15,191 bases of DNA from Desulfofustis sp. (GTDB lineage: Bacteria; Desulfobacterota; Desulfobulbia; Desulfobulbales; Desulfocapsaceae). Under the pieces are notes generated by a model. That model did no database searches and was not told where the DNA came from. It saw nothing but the letters and a program-made list of their open reading frames with translations. Shown here piece after piece: positions 1-7,511 of the stretch (positions are counted from its first letter, which is position 1; each line of letters opens with the position of its first letter). Location of the stretch: the NCBI GenBank assembly GCA_029287755.1, contig JARFQM010000399.1, forward strand, positions 1 to 15,191, given 5' to 3'. A program made the position numbers and the translations under genes.

Positions 1-298
1 GCGCAATACCCAGCAGCCAGGCTGACAATTGCAGGGTTCCCCGATGGTTCAGCCGGGCCGAAATGAGACCGGAAAAAACCGGCGCCACCAGATACCCGAC
101 CCCGATCATCAAGAACAGATACCCGGCCTGGACGTGATTCAGCCCGAGATCATTCTGTATTTCAGGCATCAGCGGGCCAAAGATTATCCGGCTGACAAAC
201 CCCAGATAAAACAGCCAGGCAAGAAACAGGGTGAGGCCTATTTTCTCGCCAAACGGTTCTGGCATCGGACAGTCATATAAACCTATATCATCATCCAT
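1..298 (-). CDS. MFS transporter, N-terminal part (gene runs off left edge)
   Basis: Reading the minus strand from an ATG at 298 gives about 99 residues starting MDDDIGLYDCPMPEPFGEK. A hydrophobic first helix follows at roughly residues 20-42 (contains FLAWLFYLGFVSRIIFG), then PLMPEIQNDLGLNHVQAG, a second helix (YLFLMIGVGYLVAPVFSGLIS) and a short basic loop (ARLNHRG) before a third helix is cut by the window edge. The pattern 'P-x-I-x-x-D-L-G-L...A-G', two helices and a basic loop 2-3 is typical of the major facilitator superfamily, so an inner-membrane transporter is the safe call. The substrate cannot be read from this fragment. Its divergent position beside the cyclases and a shared operator upstream suggest uptake of the compound the cluster degrades (inference). 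No strong Shine-Dalgarno precedes the ATG; an internal ATG at 265 is an alternative start. Confidence 0.8.
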   Translation of the reverse strand, partial: MDDDIGLYDCPMPEPFGEKIGLTLFLAWLFYLGFVSRIIFGPLMPEIQNDLGLNHVQAGYLFLMIGVGYLVAPVFSGLISARLNHRGTLQLSAWLLGIA

Positions 299-337
299 GC
301 AGGATCACAGTCTGGTTTTTTGGGAGAACGGCAGTTT

Positions 338-356
338 TGTTTCACACTACGAAACA
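338..356. promoter_or_regulatory. Operator copy 1, probable IclR-family site (transporter leader)
   Basis: Perfect 6-bp inverted arms TGTTTC and GAAACA separated by 7 nt, the same arm sequence and spacing as the sites at 643-661 and 13845-13863. It lies between the predicted transporter promoter and its start codon. Assignment to the IclR regulator at 13893 is inference, based on the best copy overlapping that gene's own promoter. Confidence 0.6.
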
Positions 357-450
357 TCCACGAATGTATCGTAGAAGGAACACGGAACCGGACGATTCAC
401 TAATCTCATCCATCGGTTTTGTTCCACCCTTTTCAGCCCCCTACCAGCTC

Positions 451-479
451 ACTATATGCCAGCCCCAGGACAGTGTCAA
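451..479 (-). promoter_or_regulatory. Sigma70-type promoter of the MFS transporter
   Basis: On the minus strand, a perfect -35 TTGACA (474-479) is followed after 17 nt by TATAGT (451-456, 5 of 6 to consensus). The predicted start of transcription is near 444, leaving a leader of about 145 nt that contains operator copy 1. Confidence 0.65.
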
Positions 480-547
480 GCAGAGCCGCAGAGTCCCATT
501 TATTTCTTTGAAATAACGAGATTTAAATACAACAGATCAAGGCTATT

Positions 548-557
548 TTACATGTAA
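548..557. promoter_or_regulatory. TTACATGTAA palindrome, probable activator site
   Basis: A perfect 10-bp palindrome ending exactly 6 nt upstream of the TTGACA of the cyclase promoter. The same palindrome at the same 6-nt distance precedes the promoter of the long minus-strand operon (13715-13724). Its centre is about 47 bp upstream of the predicted start, a position used by activators that touch RNA polymerase. The protein that binds it is unknown. Confidence 0.5.
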
Positions 558-563
558 TAATGC

Positions 564-593
564 TTGACACCGGGCAACCCATGAGTGTAGATT
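564..593 (+). promoter_or_regulatory. Promoter of the cyclase genes
   Basis: Perfect TTGACA at 564-569, then 18 nt, then TAGATT at 588-593 (4 of 6). The strong -35 box and the TTACATGTAA palindrome just upstream support it; the weak -10 box suggests dependence on an activator. Predicted start near 600. Confidence 0.55.
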
Positions 594-641
594 ATGCTGT
601 GGAAAAGGATTGTCATCAGGCGAGTGAACTGACCGCCCAAA

Positions 642-662
642 TTGTTCCAACATGCGAAACAT
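642..662. promoter_or_regulatory. Operator copy 2, probable IclR-family site (cyclase leader)
   Basis: Arms TTGTTCC and GAAACAT around the core AACATGC. The 21 bp differ at only 3 positions from the operator at 13844-13864 in front of iclR. The site is about 45-60 bp downstream of the predicted transcription start, where a bound protein would block elongation, unless a nearer promoter exists that I do not recognise. Confidence 0.65.
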
Positions 663-784
663 TCCAATCTCTAGATGATTTTACCTGCCTCTCACCTCGT
701 CGGGCATGGGCAGTGAAGTGGTCGGTAGCGATGGAGTCTGGAACAATCGATTAAGGCAGCGGTGCAAAAATTAAGGAGAACATT

Positions 785-1591
785 ATGTCAGCGTTTACCA
801 AAGACCCTTACAGCGGGTTACAACTGATTGAGCTCAGTCATGAGTGGGGACACGGCGTCCCGTCCTACCCCGGACAGGATGATGTGAAAATGTTCCGAGG
901 TGTCAAACACGGTCAGCACGGCGTCCTGGCCTGGAAGATAAATACCGTCATGCACACCGGCACCCACATGAATGCCCCTATCCACATGGTACAGATGGCC
1001 AAGGACCTGGCCGCCATCGATCCGGATCGTTTGTTCGGCAACGGCGTGGTGCTGGGGGTTCCCAAAACCAGTTTCGAAGTCATAACCGCAGCTGACCTGG
1101 AGGGCGCGGGCCCTGAAGTCCGCGACAACGACATCGTGGTCATCGTCACCGGCTGGCATCACAAGTACTCCGACGGACTCGAGTATTACGGGGAATCGCC
1201 CGGACTTTCAAAAGATGCAGCCGAGTGGCTGGTTGCCAGGAAATGTAAAATGGTGGCCATCGATACGCCCCAGATAGACCATCCCCTGGCAACCTCGCTT
1301 GGCCCCCACCGGGGCGGACCGTTGATGAATCGATTGGTCGCCGCCTACAAAGAGGCGACGGGGCTGGACCCGCTCAAGGAACATCCGGACTGGAATATCG
1401 CTCACCGGACCATTGCCGAAGCGGATATCCCCACCATTGAGCAGGTAGGCGGCGATGTTGACGCCTTGATAGGCACAAGGGCCACCTTCGTCGCCACCCC
1501 CTGGAAATTCCAGTACGGCGATGCCTGCCCGGTCAGATTTGTCGGCCTGATCGACCCGTCCGGCGACTATCGCATCCCCATTGGTAATTAA
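785..1591 (+). CDS. Cyclase-family (kynurenine formamidase-like) metal-dependent hydrolase 1
   Basis: 268 residues, the full length usual for the cyclase family (Pfam PF04199), whose known members include bacterial kynurenine formamidase KynB and isatin hydrolase and which hydrolyse cyclic or linear amide and ketone bonds. The signature HxGTHxDxPxH appears at residues 57-67 as HTGTHMNAPIH, so the usual metal-binding Asp is Asn63. Other family landmarks are the N-terminal LIELSHEWGHGVPSYPG, TGWHHKYSD, DTPQIDHP and IEQVGGDVDAL near the C-terminus. No signal peptide, hence cytoplasmic. AAGGAG sits about 7 nt before the ATG. It is followed 20 nt later by a paralogue with its own Shine-Dalgarno, clearly one operon. 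In the context of a transhydroxylase-like enzyme and CoA-thioester genes, hydrolytic opening of a cyclic dione is the likeliest role (inference); the substrate is unknown. Confidence 0.85.
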   Translation: MSAFTKDPYSGLQLIELSHEWGHGVPSYPGQDDVKMFRGVKHGQHGVLAWKINTVMHTGTHMNAPIHMVQMAKDLAAIDPDRLFGNGVVLGVPKTSFEVITAADLEGAGPEVRDNDIVVIVTGWHHKYSDGLEYYGESPGLSKDAAEWLVARKCKMVAIDTPQIDHPLATSLGPHRGGPLMNRLVAAYKEATGLDPLKEHPDWNIAHRTIAEADIPTIEQVGGDVDALIGTRATFVATPWKFQYGDACPVRFVGLIDPSGDYRIPIGN

Positions 1592-1611
1592 ACGGCAGAG
1601 GAGAACCAGCA

Positions 1612-2394
1612 ATGAGTCTGAAAATATACAATCTGAGTCACACATTCATGAATCATATGCCTGAATGGCCTTCGAGCCCGGGTGTCAATGTCACCGTCAA
1701 CAAATTCCACGCCAAGGACGGCGTCTACCAGGTCAACTGGGAAGGGATCATGCACCGCTGCACCCATATGGATGCCCCCCTCCACGTCACCGAAAACACC
1801 CCCGGTATCAGTGAATACCCTTTGTGGCGTCTGGCCGGTACCGGCGTCGCAGTGTCTATTCCCAAGGGTAAGTGGGGGATCATCACCCCGGAGGATCTGG
1901 AAAAGGCCGAACCGGCCATCCAGGAAGGCGATATCGTCATGATCAACACCGGCTTCCACCACAAGTGGGGCGACAACACCGACTATTTCGCCTACGGCTG
2001 CGGCATCTCCGGTGCGGGAGCCCTGTGGCTGGTCGACAAAAAGGTTAAATGTGTCGGTTACGGACACCAGGCCAACGATCACCCGATCGCCACCAAGCTG
2101 GTGGACCACGGCCTCGGACCATCCCAGCCGCACCTGATCGACGAATACAAGGAATTCACCGGCAGGGATCCACAGGAAGACTTCCCACTCTGGGAAGATG
2201 CCCATAAAAACCTGATGGTCAAAGGAGGCATCCCGGGCATCGAAAATATCGGCGGAGATATCGACAAGGTCACCGGCAAGCGCTGCTTTTTTGTGGCCTT
2301 CCCGTGGCGCTGGGTCAAGGGCGACGGCTGCATTGTCCGGGTCCTGGCCATGGTCGACCCGGATCAGAGTTTTCGTTTTGAGACGGGGGCCTAG
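1612..2394 (+). CDS. Cyclase-family metal-dependent hydrolase 2
   Basis: 260 residues, homologous along its whole length to the preceding gene (shared order: LSH near the N-terminus, signature motif, TGxHHKxxD, IExxGGDxD, PWxxxxGDxCxVR). The signature is HRCTHMDAPLH at residues 48-58. It keeps the Asp (D54) that gene 1 lacks, but has Cys50 where the family normally has Gly. Two tandem, diverged copies with complementary deviations could form a mixed complex or act on successive intermediates. A good Shine-Dalgarno (AGAGGAG) precedes the ATG. It ends the cyclase operon: a separate promoter lies in the 178 bp before the next gene. Cytoplasmic, no membrane segments. Family call is firm, substrate unknown. 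Confidence 0.85.
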   Translation: MSLKIYNLSHTFMNHMPEWPSSPGVNVTVNKFHAKDGVYQVNWEGIMHRCTHMDAPLHVTENTPGISEYPLWRLAGTGVAVSIPKGKWGIITPEDLEKAEPAIQEGDIVMINTGFHHKWGDNTDYFAYGCGISGAGALWLVDKKVKCVGYGHQANDHPIATKLVDHGLGPSQPHLIDEYKEFTGRDPQEDFPLWEDAHKNLMVKGGIPGIENIGGDIDKVTGKRCFFVAFPWRWVKGDGCIVRVLAMVDPDQSFRFETGA

Positions 2395-2487
2395 CCACCA
2401 CCTTCTATTCACAGCTCAGGTCAACACAGAAACACTTTCCGCCCAATTGGCAAGCGAATGGTATGCAATATGTAATGCAAAAAACTC

Positions 2488-2516
2488 TTGACAAGCTGAT
2501 GCGGCTTAACCATAAA
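2488..2516 (+). promoter_or_regulatory. Promoter of the transhydroxylase-like genes
   Basis: TTGACA (2488-2493), 17-nt spacer, CATAAA (2511-2516, 4 of 6). An ATGTAAT motif at 2470-2476 matches the half of the TTACATGTAA site found at the other promoters, but lies 12 nt rather than 6 nt from the -35 box. It is embedded in an imperfect dyad (TGCAATATGTAATGCA, 2464-2479). No copy of the TGTTTC-N7-GAAACA operator was seen here. Confidence 0.55.
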
Positions 2517-2572
2517 GTTACTAACAAAAAATAAGCTCCCCTTACCATCACCCATAAAGCTGGAGAGATTCG

Positions 2573-5095
2573 ATGGCAACAAGACGATTAACAAATTGCA
2601 CCAATGGCGGACCGATATCAGTACATGTTGAAGATGATAAAGTGACTCGTATTGAACCTCTGGTTATAGACGACAACGATTACAAATCCTGGGTTATTTC
2701 AACTGCTGACAGAGAGTATACTCCACCCAGAAAAGTGACGGTGCCGCCATTTGTGTACACGGAACGAAATCGCCTCTATTCGGAGAACAGAATCAAGTAT
2801 CCGATGAAACGCGTTGATTTTGACCCGCATGGTGAGCGCAATCCGGAAAATCGCGGCAAATCTGGATATCAGCGGATAAGCTGGGACGAAGCCGTAGATA
2901 TCGTTGCCGGCGAGATTCAGCGCATAGGTAAGGAGCATGGGCCCTCGGCGGTTACCGGGATGACCTCGTCTCACCATAACTGGGGAATTGTCGGTTATAA
3001 GATGGGACCGTTCAGCCGCTTCATGGAGATGATTGACTATACGCCGATTCTTGACAATCCGGATAGCTGGGAGGGCTGGCACTGGGGAGCCACGCATACC
3101 TACGGTTTTTTCTGGCGCGTAGGTATGCCGGAGCAGTATGACCTGCTGGAGGATGCCCTCAAACATACTGATTTCATTGTTTTCTGGTCAAACGACCCTG
3201 ACTCGACCCGGGGGATCTATACGGGGCAGGAGTCTGTCATCTGGCGCCAATGGCTGAAAGAGAAGGGCATTGAGTCGGTATTTATAGACCCCTTTCACAA
3301 TTACACCAATGCGGCGATGGACGGTAAGTGGATTCCGGTAAAACCGGGTACCGATACCTGTCTGGCCATGGCTATCGCTTACGTCTGGGTTGAAGAAGAC
3401 ACCTATGACAAAGAGTATGTCGAGACCCGTACCGTCGGCTTCGATCAGTTCAAGCCGTACCTGCTTGGCGAGACTGACGGGGTGCCGAAAACTCCTGAGT
3501 GGGCCGAAGAGGAGTCAGGGGTTCCCGCGCGCACCATTCGTTCCCTGGCCCGGCAGTGGGCATCAAAGGTTACCGCCTTGTCGGCAGGTTCCAGGGGAGG
3601 AGAAGGCGGGGCCTGCAGGCAGGCATATGCCACCGAGTGGGCTCGCATGATGGTGCTGCTGCAGGCCATGCAGGGATTAGGAAAGCCTGGGGTAAGCATC
3701 TGGGGAACAACCATGGGGGCGCCGACAAATACCACCCTCTGGTTCCCTGGCTATGGAGACCCGCAAGGGCAGATGGGGCGCTCGCCGGCGGCTGATCAAC
3801 GTCCCCAGAACACGACCAAACAGCGTTTATACCGGCCCATGGTGCCTGATGCCATTCTCAATCCGCCCATCAAGTGGCGCGGAGAGGGGTTCTGCAATAA
3901 GAGTATCGAGCAGCAGTTTACCGAATTTGAATATCCCATGGAAGGCCATTCACCGGTAAAAATGTTTTACCGGTATGGCGGTTCCTTCATCGGCACGATG
4001 CTTGATACCAGTAAGTGGCTGCGCATGTATCAAAGCCCGAATCTTGAGTTTGTCGTCAACCAGGATTGCTGGTGGTCCGGGGAAACCCGTTTTGCCGACA
4101 TCATTCTGCCCGCCTGCACCAATCTGGAGCGGGAGGATATCGGTGAATGGGGGACGCCGGGAGGGCAGACCATGCACGCCAGCAACGGCAATAATCATCG
4201 CGTGATCGTGCGTATGAAGAAATGTATCGACCCGTTGTGGGAGTCGAAATCGGATTATCAGATATTTGCAATGATAGCCGAACGGTTAGGTCGTGGTGAG
4301 GAATATACTGAAGGGAAGACCGAGTTGGATTGGGCGAAGCGGTTTTTTGAAATTTCTGATTTGCCCAAACAAATCAGCTGGGAAGAGTTCGACGAAAAAG
4401 GATATTACGTGGTCGGCCTGGAGGATGATTTTAAGCCGACGCCGGCGCTGCGCTGGTTTGCCGAGGGCCGGCCATGCGACACTCCGGATGTGAAGAATCC
4501 CAAAAGGGAAACTGAGTTTTCAGACCAGCTCGGCACCTATACGGGTAAAATCGAGTTTGCCTCGAAGAGTTTACAGGACAACTTGCCCGATGATGAGGAA
4601 CGGCCGGTAGTTCCTCGTTATATCCGGGCCTGGGAAGGTGAGCACACGAAAGAGGCTGAGCAGTACCCGTTCCTGTTAGTTTCACCGCATCCGCGTTTTA
4701 CTTTTCATACCCATTATGACAAACACAGCAGCTGGCTCAATGATATTCCGCTGCACCGTGTTAAAATCAACGGCTATGCCTGGTGGCCTGTCCGCATTCA
4801 TCCGGTTGATGCAGAAAAAAAAGGGATTAAGGATGGGGATATCGTCAAGCTCTTCAATGAGCGAGGAACTGTGCTGTGTGCGGCTGTTATCACGCAGCGT
4901 ATCCATCCAGGCGTCATTCACAGTTACGCCTCTTCCGCCAGCTATGACCCGATAGATCCGGGCAACCCTGACTCCGCTGATCGAGGTGGATGCGTCAACC
5001 TGCTGACCTCGTCTCGTATGATGTCAAAAAACGTGGCTGGAATGGCACCCAATTCCTGCATGATAGATATCGCCAAATGGGAAGGAGAAATATGA
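2573..5095 (+). CDS. Transhydroxylase-like molybdopterin oxidoreductase, large subunit
   Basis: 840 residues, DMSO-reductase superfamily with two molybdopterin guanine dinucleotides. It closely resembles, from memory, the large subunit of pyrogallol-phloroglucinol transhydroxylase of Pelobacter acidigallici and the related resorcinol hydroxylase. Shared stretches include RISWDEA (101-107), SSHHNWG (132-138), NPDSWEGWHWG (162-172), EQYDLLED, AEEESGVPA, GGACR, FPGY (391-394), FADIILPACTN (507-517) and SPHPRF. By that alignment Ser165 is the molybdenum ligand (Ser175 in the known enzyme), with Asp164 and His134 as its active-site neighbours. The N-terminus (RRLTNCTNGGP) has a single Cys and no CxxC, so it has no 4Fe-4S cluster, as in the known transhydroxylase. 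No Tat signal, so cytoplasmic. GGAGAG precedes the ATG. Its stop overlaps the start of the small subunit. The reaction is likely transfer, hydroxylation or removal of ring hydroxyls; the substrate is not determined. Confidence 0.88.
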   Translation: MATRRLTNCTNGGPISVHVEDDKVTRIEPLVIDDNDYKSWVISTADREYTPPRKVTVPPFVYTERNRLYSENRIKYPMKRVDFDPHGERNPENRGKSGYQRISWDEAVDIVAGEIQRIGKEHGPSAVTGMTSSHHNWGIVGYKMGPFSRFMEMIDYTPILDNPDSWEGWHWGATHTYGFFWRVGMPEQYDLLEDALKHTDFIVFWSNDPDSTRGIYTGQESVIWRQWLKEKGIESVFIDPFHNYTNAAMDGKWIPVKPGTDTCLAMAIAYVWVEEDTYDKEYVETRTVGFDQFKPYLLGETDGVPKTPEWAEEESGVPARTIRSLARQWASKVTALSAGSRGGEGGACRQAYATEWARMMVLLQAMQGLGKPGVSIWGTTMGAPTNTTLWFPGYGDPQGQMGRSPAADQRPQNTTKQRLYRPMVPDAILNPPIKWRGEGFCNKSIEQQFTEFEYPMEGHSPVKMFYRYGGSFIGTMLDTSKWLRMYQSPNLEFVVNQDCWWSGETRFADIILPACTNLEREDIGEWGTPGGQTMHASNGNNHRVIVRMKKCIDPLWESKSDYQIFAMIAERLGRGEEYTEGKTELDWAKRFFEISDLPKQISWEEFDEKGYYVVGLEDDFKPTPALRWFAEGRPCDTPDVKNPKRETEFSDQLGTYTGKIEFASKSLQDNLPDDEERPVVPRYIRAWEGEHTKEAEQYPFLLVSPHPRFTFHTHYDKHSSWLNDIPLHRVKINGYAWWPVRIHPVDAEKKGIKDGDIVKLFNERGTVLCAAVITQRIHPGVIHSYASSASYDPIDPGNPDSADRGGCVNLLTSSRMMSKNVAGMAPNSCMIDIAKWEGEI

Positions 5096-5733
5096 TGAAT
5101 ATTGCGCTGCATATCGATGTGTCTAAAGTTACCGGCTGCTACAGCAACGTACTCACTGCGAAGGATGCATTATCTGCTGACGGAGTGGAAAATCCGGAGG
5201 TTCCTATTCGAGTGGAGGAAGTCGAATATGGCACGTATCCCAAAATCAAGGTGGATTATATTCCGATTTACGACCAGGGTATCGAGAAGGTGTTCGGTAG
5301 TGACTGGAAACAATTAGACTTTATAGTCAACAGCTGCCCCGCCGGGTCGGTCACCTGCGGTGATCTGGATGACCCGCAAAGTGAGATCTCCAAAATCAGG
5401 GCACAAGGGGATTTCGAGGCCTTGCCCGCGCACTATGGGGCGTCTGCACCCGGCGTGTACTATTCAAATTTACCCAAACGGCTGCTCTGCGGTGAGGTAG
5501 TGTTCGAAACTGATCAGGGTGCCGGGGCCGCAGGTGTTGAAGTGAGCCTTGAAGGCCAACCTTCTGAACTGAGAACGAGCACTGATGGTTTTGGTGACTT
5601 CGAATTTAAAGGACTGGATTTTGATCGCACATACGTTGTTACCGTCTCAGCGCCAGGGTTTGTCGCCAAAAAGTTCACCATCGAAGCGGGCTCGCATGTT
5701 GATCTTGGACTGATTATTCTGGAGGCCGAGTAG
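5092..5733 (+). CDS. Transhydroxylase-like small subunit lacking iron-sulfur cysteines
   Basis: 213 residues; the known transhydroxylase small subunit has about 274. Recognisable landmarks, in order: IDVSK (8-12), EYGTYP (45-50), DY.P, NSCPAG (80-85), VYYSNL (122-127), then a C-terminal carboxypeptidase-regulatory/transthyretin-like beta-sandwich (about 130-213: LLCGEVVFET, TDGFGDFEFKGL, VDLGLI). The known subunit binds three 4Fe-4S clusters with 12 Cys; here only C16, C82, C89 and C133 remain and no CxxCxxC motif exists. The ferredoxin-like part is therefore degenerate and shortened. The frame is open throughout and keeps family motifs at both ends, which argues against a sequencing frameshift. 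ATG at 5092 overlaps the large-subunit stop (ATGA); an adjacent ATG at 5095 has a better distance (7 nt) to AAGGAG, so either may start it. It is translationally coupled to the large subunit and likely has a structural role. Confidence 0.8.
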   Translation: MMNIALHIDVSKVTGCYSNVLTAKDALSADGVENPEVPIRVEEVEYGTYPKIKVDYIPIYDQGIEKVFGSDWKQLDFIVNSCPAGSVTCGDLDDPQSEISKIRAQGDFEALPAHYGASAPGVYYSNLPKRLLCGEVVFETDQGAGAAGVEVSLEGQPSELRTSTDGFGDFEFKGLDFDRTYVVTVSAPGFVAKKFTIEAGSHVDLGLIILEAE

Positions 5734-5774
5734 TCATCTCAATATCAGCAACGCAGGTGACGGCAGGCGCCGGA

Positions 5775-7298
5775 TCAGTGAGCCGGTGAGTTACCCATCT
5801 GCTCAGGTTTTCTGATTTTCAGCGAACGGGCCGCATATTCGTTGCTCTCCCGCTCTTTACCCATTCTTTTATAAAGACCGGAGAGCGTTTCAAACACCGT
5901 CGCCAGGTGCATCTGGTTCGAGTCCCTGTCTTTTTCGAGGATCTTTCTGGAACTCAGCAGCGCCTCCTCCGCCTGCTCATATTTTTCCGCTTCGATATAA
6001 AGAGTTGCCAGGTTGTGATAGCTCTGCGCTGCGGCGGGATGGTCACCGCCGCGGGCATTCTGCCAGATAGCCAGCGACTTCTCCAACAGTGCAGCCGCGT
6101 CAGCCGTTTTTCCCTGAGCTCTGTAAATCGCCGCCATATTGTCAAGCGACTGGGTGACGGCCGGGTGATCCTCGCCAAATACCTTCTCCCTGATTTCCAG
6201 CGCTTTTTTATGCTGGCGCAGGGCGAGCGCCTGATCGCCGCGGCGATCGTAGACAACGGCCATATTGTTGAGCGACTGAGCCACCGCCGGGTGCGCGGTG
6301 CCAAACGATTTCTCCCGGATGGCAAGCGCTGATTCAATCAGCCCGAAGCCTTCCTCGTACCGCCCGCCGTTGATGTACATTTCTGCCAAACTGTTCTGCA
6401 CCTCGGCCAGGGCCGGGTGTTCATCTCCAAGCGTAGATTGGTAAATGTCAAGCACTTCTCTGTAGAGCGGTTCGGCTTTTTCAGTCCGCCCGGTGGCCGC
6501 ATACAGGGCTGCCAGTCGATCTATCGCCGCACCCGCTTCCGGCTGGGGCTCTGAGTGCGCGTGCCGGTAAATATCAAGCGCCTGGGTGAGCAACGGCTCC
6601 GCTGCCTGGAGAAGACCCTGGTTCAGATACACCTCGGCAAGATGGGCCAGCGCTCCGGCTAACTCGGGGTGTTCCGGTCCAAGGCTGTGTTCGAAAATGG
6701 ACAGGGCCCGCCGCAGTTTTTTTTCGGCGCCGTCGAACTCCCCCTGGTAGCGGTCGATGACCGCCAGACTCTTCAGAATCACACCCAGTTCGGGTTCTTC
6801 CTGACCCCTGCGGTCGAGCACCTGGCGGGCATTCTCGAGGTGGCTTTTGGCCTGCTCCATCCTCCCTGCTTCCAGGTAAAGGGTCGCACAGGAATTGTAG
6901 ACTGACACCAGCAGCGCTTGATCGTCTGCCGGCCTCGCTTCAAAGATGGCGACAAGCCCGTCGATCTGGTGATCAGCTTCCTGGTGGCGCTGCTGCAGAG
7001 AGTAGAGCTCGGCCAGATTCAGCATGGTTTCCCCCACCTCCAGCGCCCCTGTGCCGTGCGCTTTCTCGCTCACCGCAATCGACTGGAGCAAGGCCTGCTC
7101 CGACTGCTCATAGTCTCCCGCCTGGAGATACAGCTCACCCATATTGTTCAAGGTGACCGCCACACTCTCATGATCTTCGCCGTGATCGGTCCGGGCAGCC
7201 TTTAGTCCCTGCTGCAGAAAGGATTCGGCGCGCTCCAGATCACCACGCTGAAGTGAATCAATGGCCTGCCGATTAAGCTCTTGCCAGCGCTCTGTCAT
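5775..7298 (-). CDS. Kinesin-light-chain-type tetratricopeptide repeat protein
   Basis: 507 residues made almost wholly of about twelve 42-residue TPR units with the kinesin-light-chain pattern 'G-x-x-HP-x-x-A-x-x-L-x-N-L/M-A-x-x-Y-x-x-x-G-x-x-x-x-A'. Clear examples are EDHESVAVTLNNMGELYLQA, GPEHPELAGALAHLAEVYLN, GTAHPAVAQSLNNMAVVYDR and GEDHPAVTQSLDNMAAIYRA. No signal peptide, membrane helix or enzymatic domain is visible, so it should be a soluble all-helical scaffold or adaptor. AGGAG lies about 8 nt before the ATG. It is transcribed in the same direction as the thiolase operon after a 213-bp gap containing a strong hairpin, so co-transcription is uncertain. Its end faces the small-subunit gene across 41 bp. 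A link to the pathway is positional only. Confidence 0.85.
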   Translation of the reverse strand: MTERWQELNRQAIDSLQRGDLERAESFLQQGLKAARTDHGEDHESVAVTLNNMGELYLQAGDYEQSEQALLQSIAVSEKAHGTGALEVGETMLNLAELYSLQQRHQEADHQIDGLVAIFEARPADDQALLVSVYNSCATLYLEAGRMEQAKSHLENARQVLDRRGQEEPELGVILKSLAVIDRYQGEFDGAEKKLRRALSIFEHSLGPEHPELAGALAHLAEVYLNQGLLQAAEPLLTQALDIYRHAHSEPQPEAGAAIDRLAALYAATGRTEKAEPLYREVLDIYQSTLGDEHPALAEVQNSLAEMYINGGRYEEGFGLIESALAIREKSFGTAHPAVAQSLNNMAVVYDRRGDQALALRQHKKALEIREKVFGEDHPAVTQSLDNMAAIYRAQGKTADAAALLEKSLAIWQNARGGDHPAAAQSYHNLATLYIEAEKYEQAEEALLSSRKILEKDRDSNQMHLATVFETLSGLYKRMGKERESNEYAARSLKIRKPEQMGNSPAH

Positions 7299-7464
7299 TC
7301 ATCTGCTCCTGTTGTCCAGGATCACTAACGATCCAGTAAAGGGGAAACCCCGCTACCGCGGGAAAATATAAGGATGGGCAAGAAGATAGTACCGAGTCTT
7401 GCAAAGCACAACTTCCTGGCGATGCAAGAGAAGAAACAAGGACTTATAGATAACCGGCGACGCT

Positions 7465-7499
7465 CCGGCAGATCCCGCCAGCCATGGGGGACCTGCCGG
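7465..7499 (-). terminator. Strong stem-loop after the thiolase gene (possible terminator or processing site)
   Basis: Arms CCGGCAGATCCC (7465-7476) and GGGACCTGCCGG (7488-7499) form a 12-bp stem with one G-U pair in the minus-strand RNA and an 11-nt loop. It begins 12 nt past the thiolase stop codon. No U-run follows on the minus strand, so it is not a canonical intrinsic terminator; it may mark the operon end, or attenuate or protect the mRNA before the TPR gene. Confidence 0.45.
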
Positions 7500-7511
7500 C
7501 CGCAGAGAATC

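Larger units (their letters stand above)
299..784. other. Divergent intergenic regulatory region, transporter / cyclases
   Basis: A 486-bp stretch without a convincing gene. It holds back-to-back promoters (minus strand 451-479, plus strand 564-593), one TTACATGTAA palindrome (548-557) and two copies of the cluster's TGTTTC-N7-GAAACA operator (338-356 and 643-661). Both operators lie downstream of the predicted start sites, inside the leaders. The leaders are long: about 145 nt for the transporter and about 185 nt for the first cyclase. Confidence 0.7.

Noticed and set aside
29..280. Plus-strand open frame of 83 codons at the left edge
   Set aside because: The minus strand of the same bases encodes clear MFS transmembrane segments; the plus-strand product is low-complexity and polar with no ribosome-binding site.
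560..754. Possible 64-residue small protein between the divergent promoters
   Set aside because: Its start overlaps the -35 box of the cyclase promoter and it runs through the operator; no Shine-Dalgarno and no recognisable domain.
1588..2412. 274-codon minus-strand frame opposite the second cyclase
   Set aside because: It is a shadow: the plus strand carries the cyclase signature and a ribosome-binding site.
5092..5733. Frameshift or sequencing error as the reason for the missing cysteines
   Set aside because: The frame is continuous, family landmarks occur in order on both sides of the missing clusters, and the segment is shortened rather than scrambled.
5734..5790. Bidirectional terminator between the small-subunit and TPR genes
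   Set aside because: Only a 4-5 bp CCGG stem without a T-run on either strand.
7420..7445. Further operator copy (GAAACAA half-site) upstream of the TPR gene
   Set aside because: Only one arm matches; the partner arm at the required spacing is absent.
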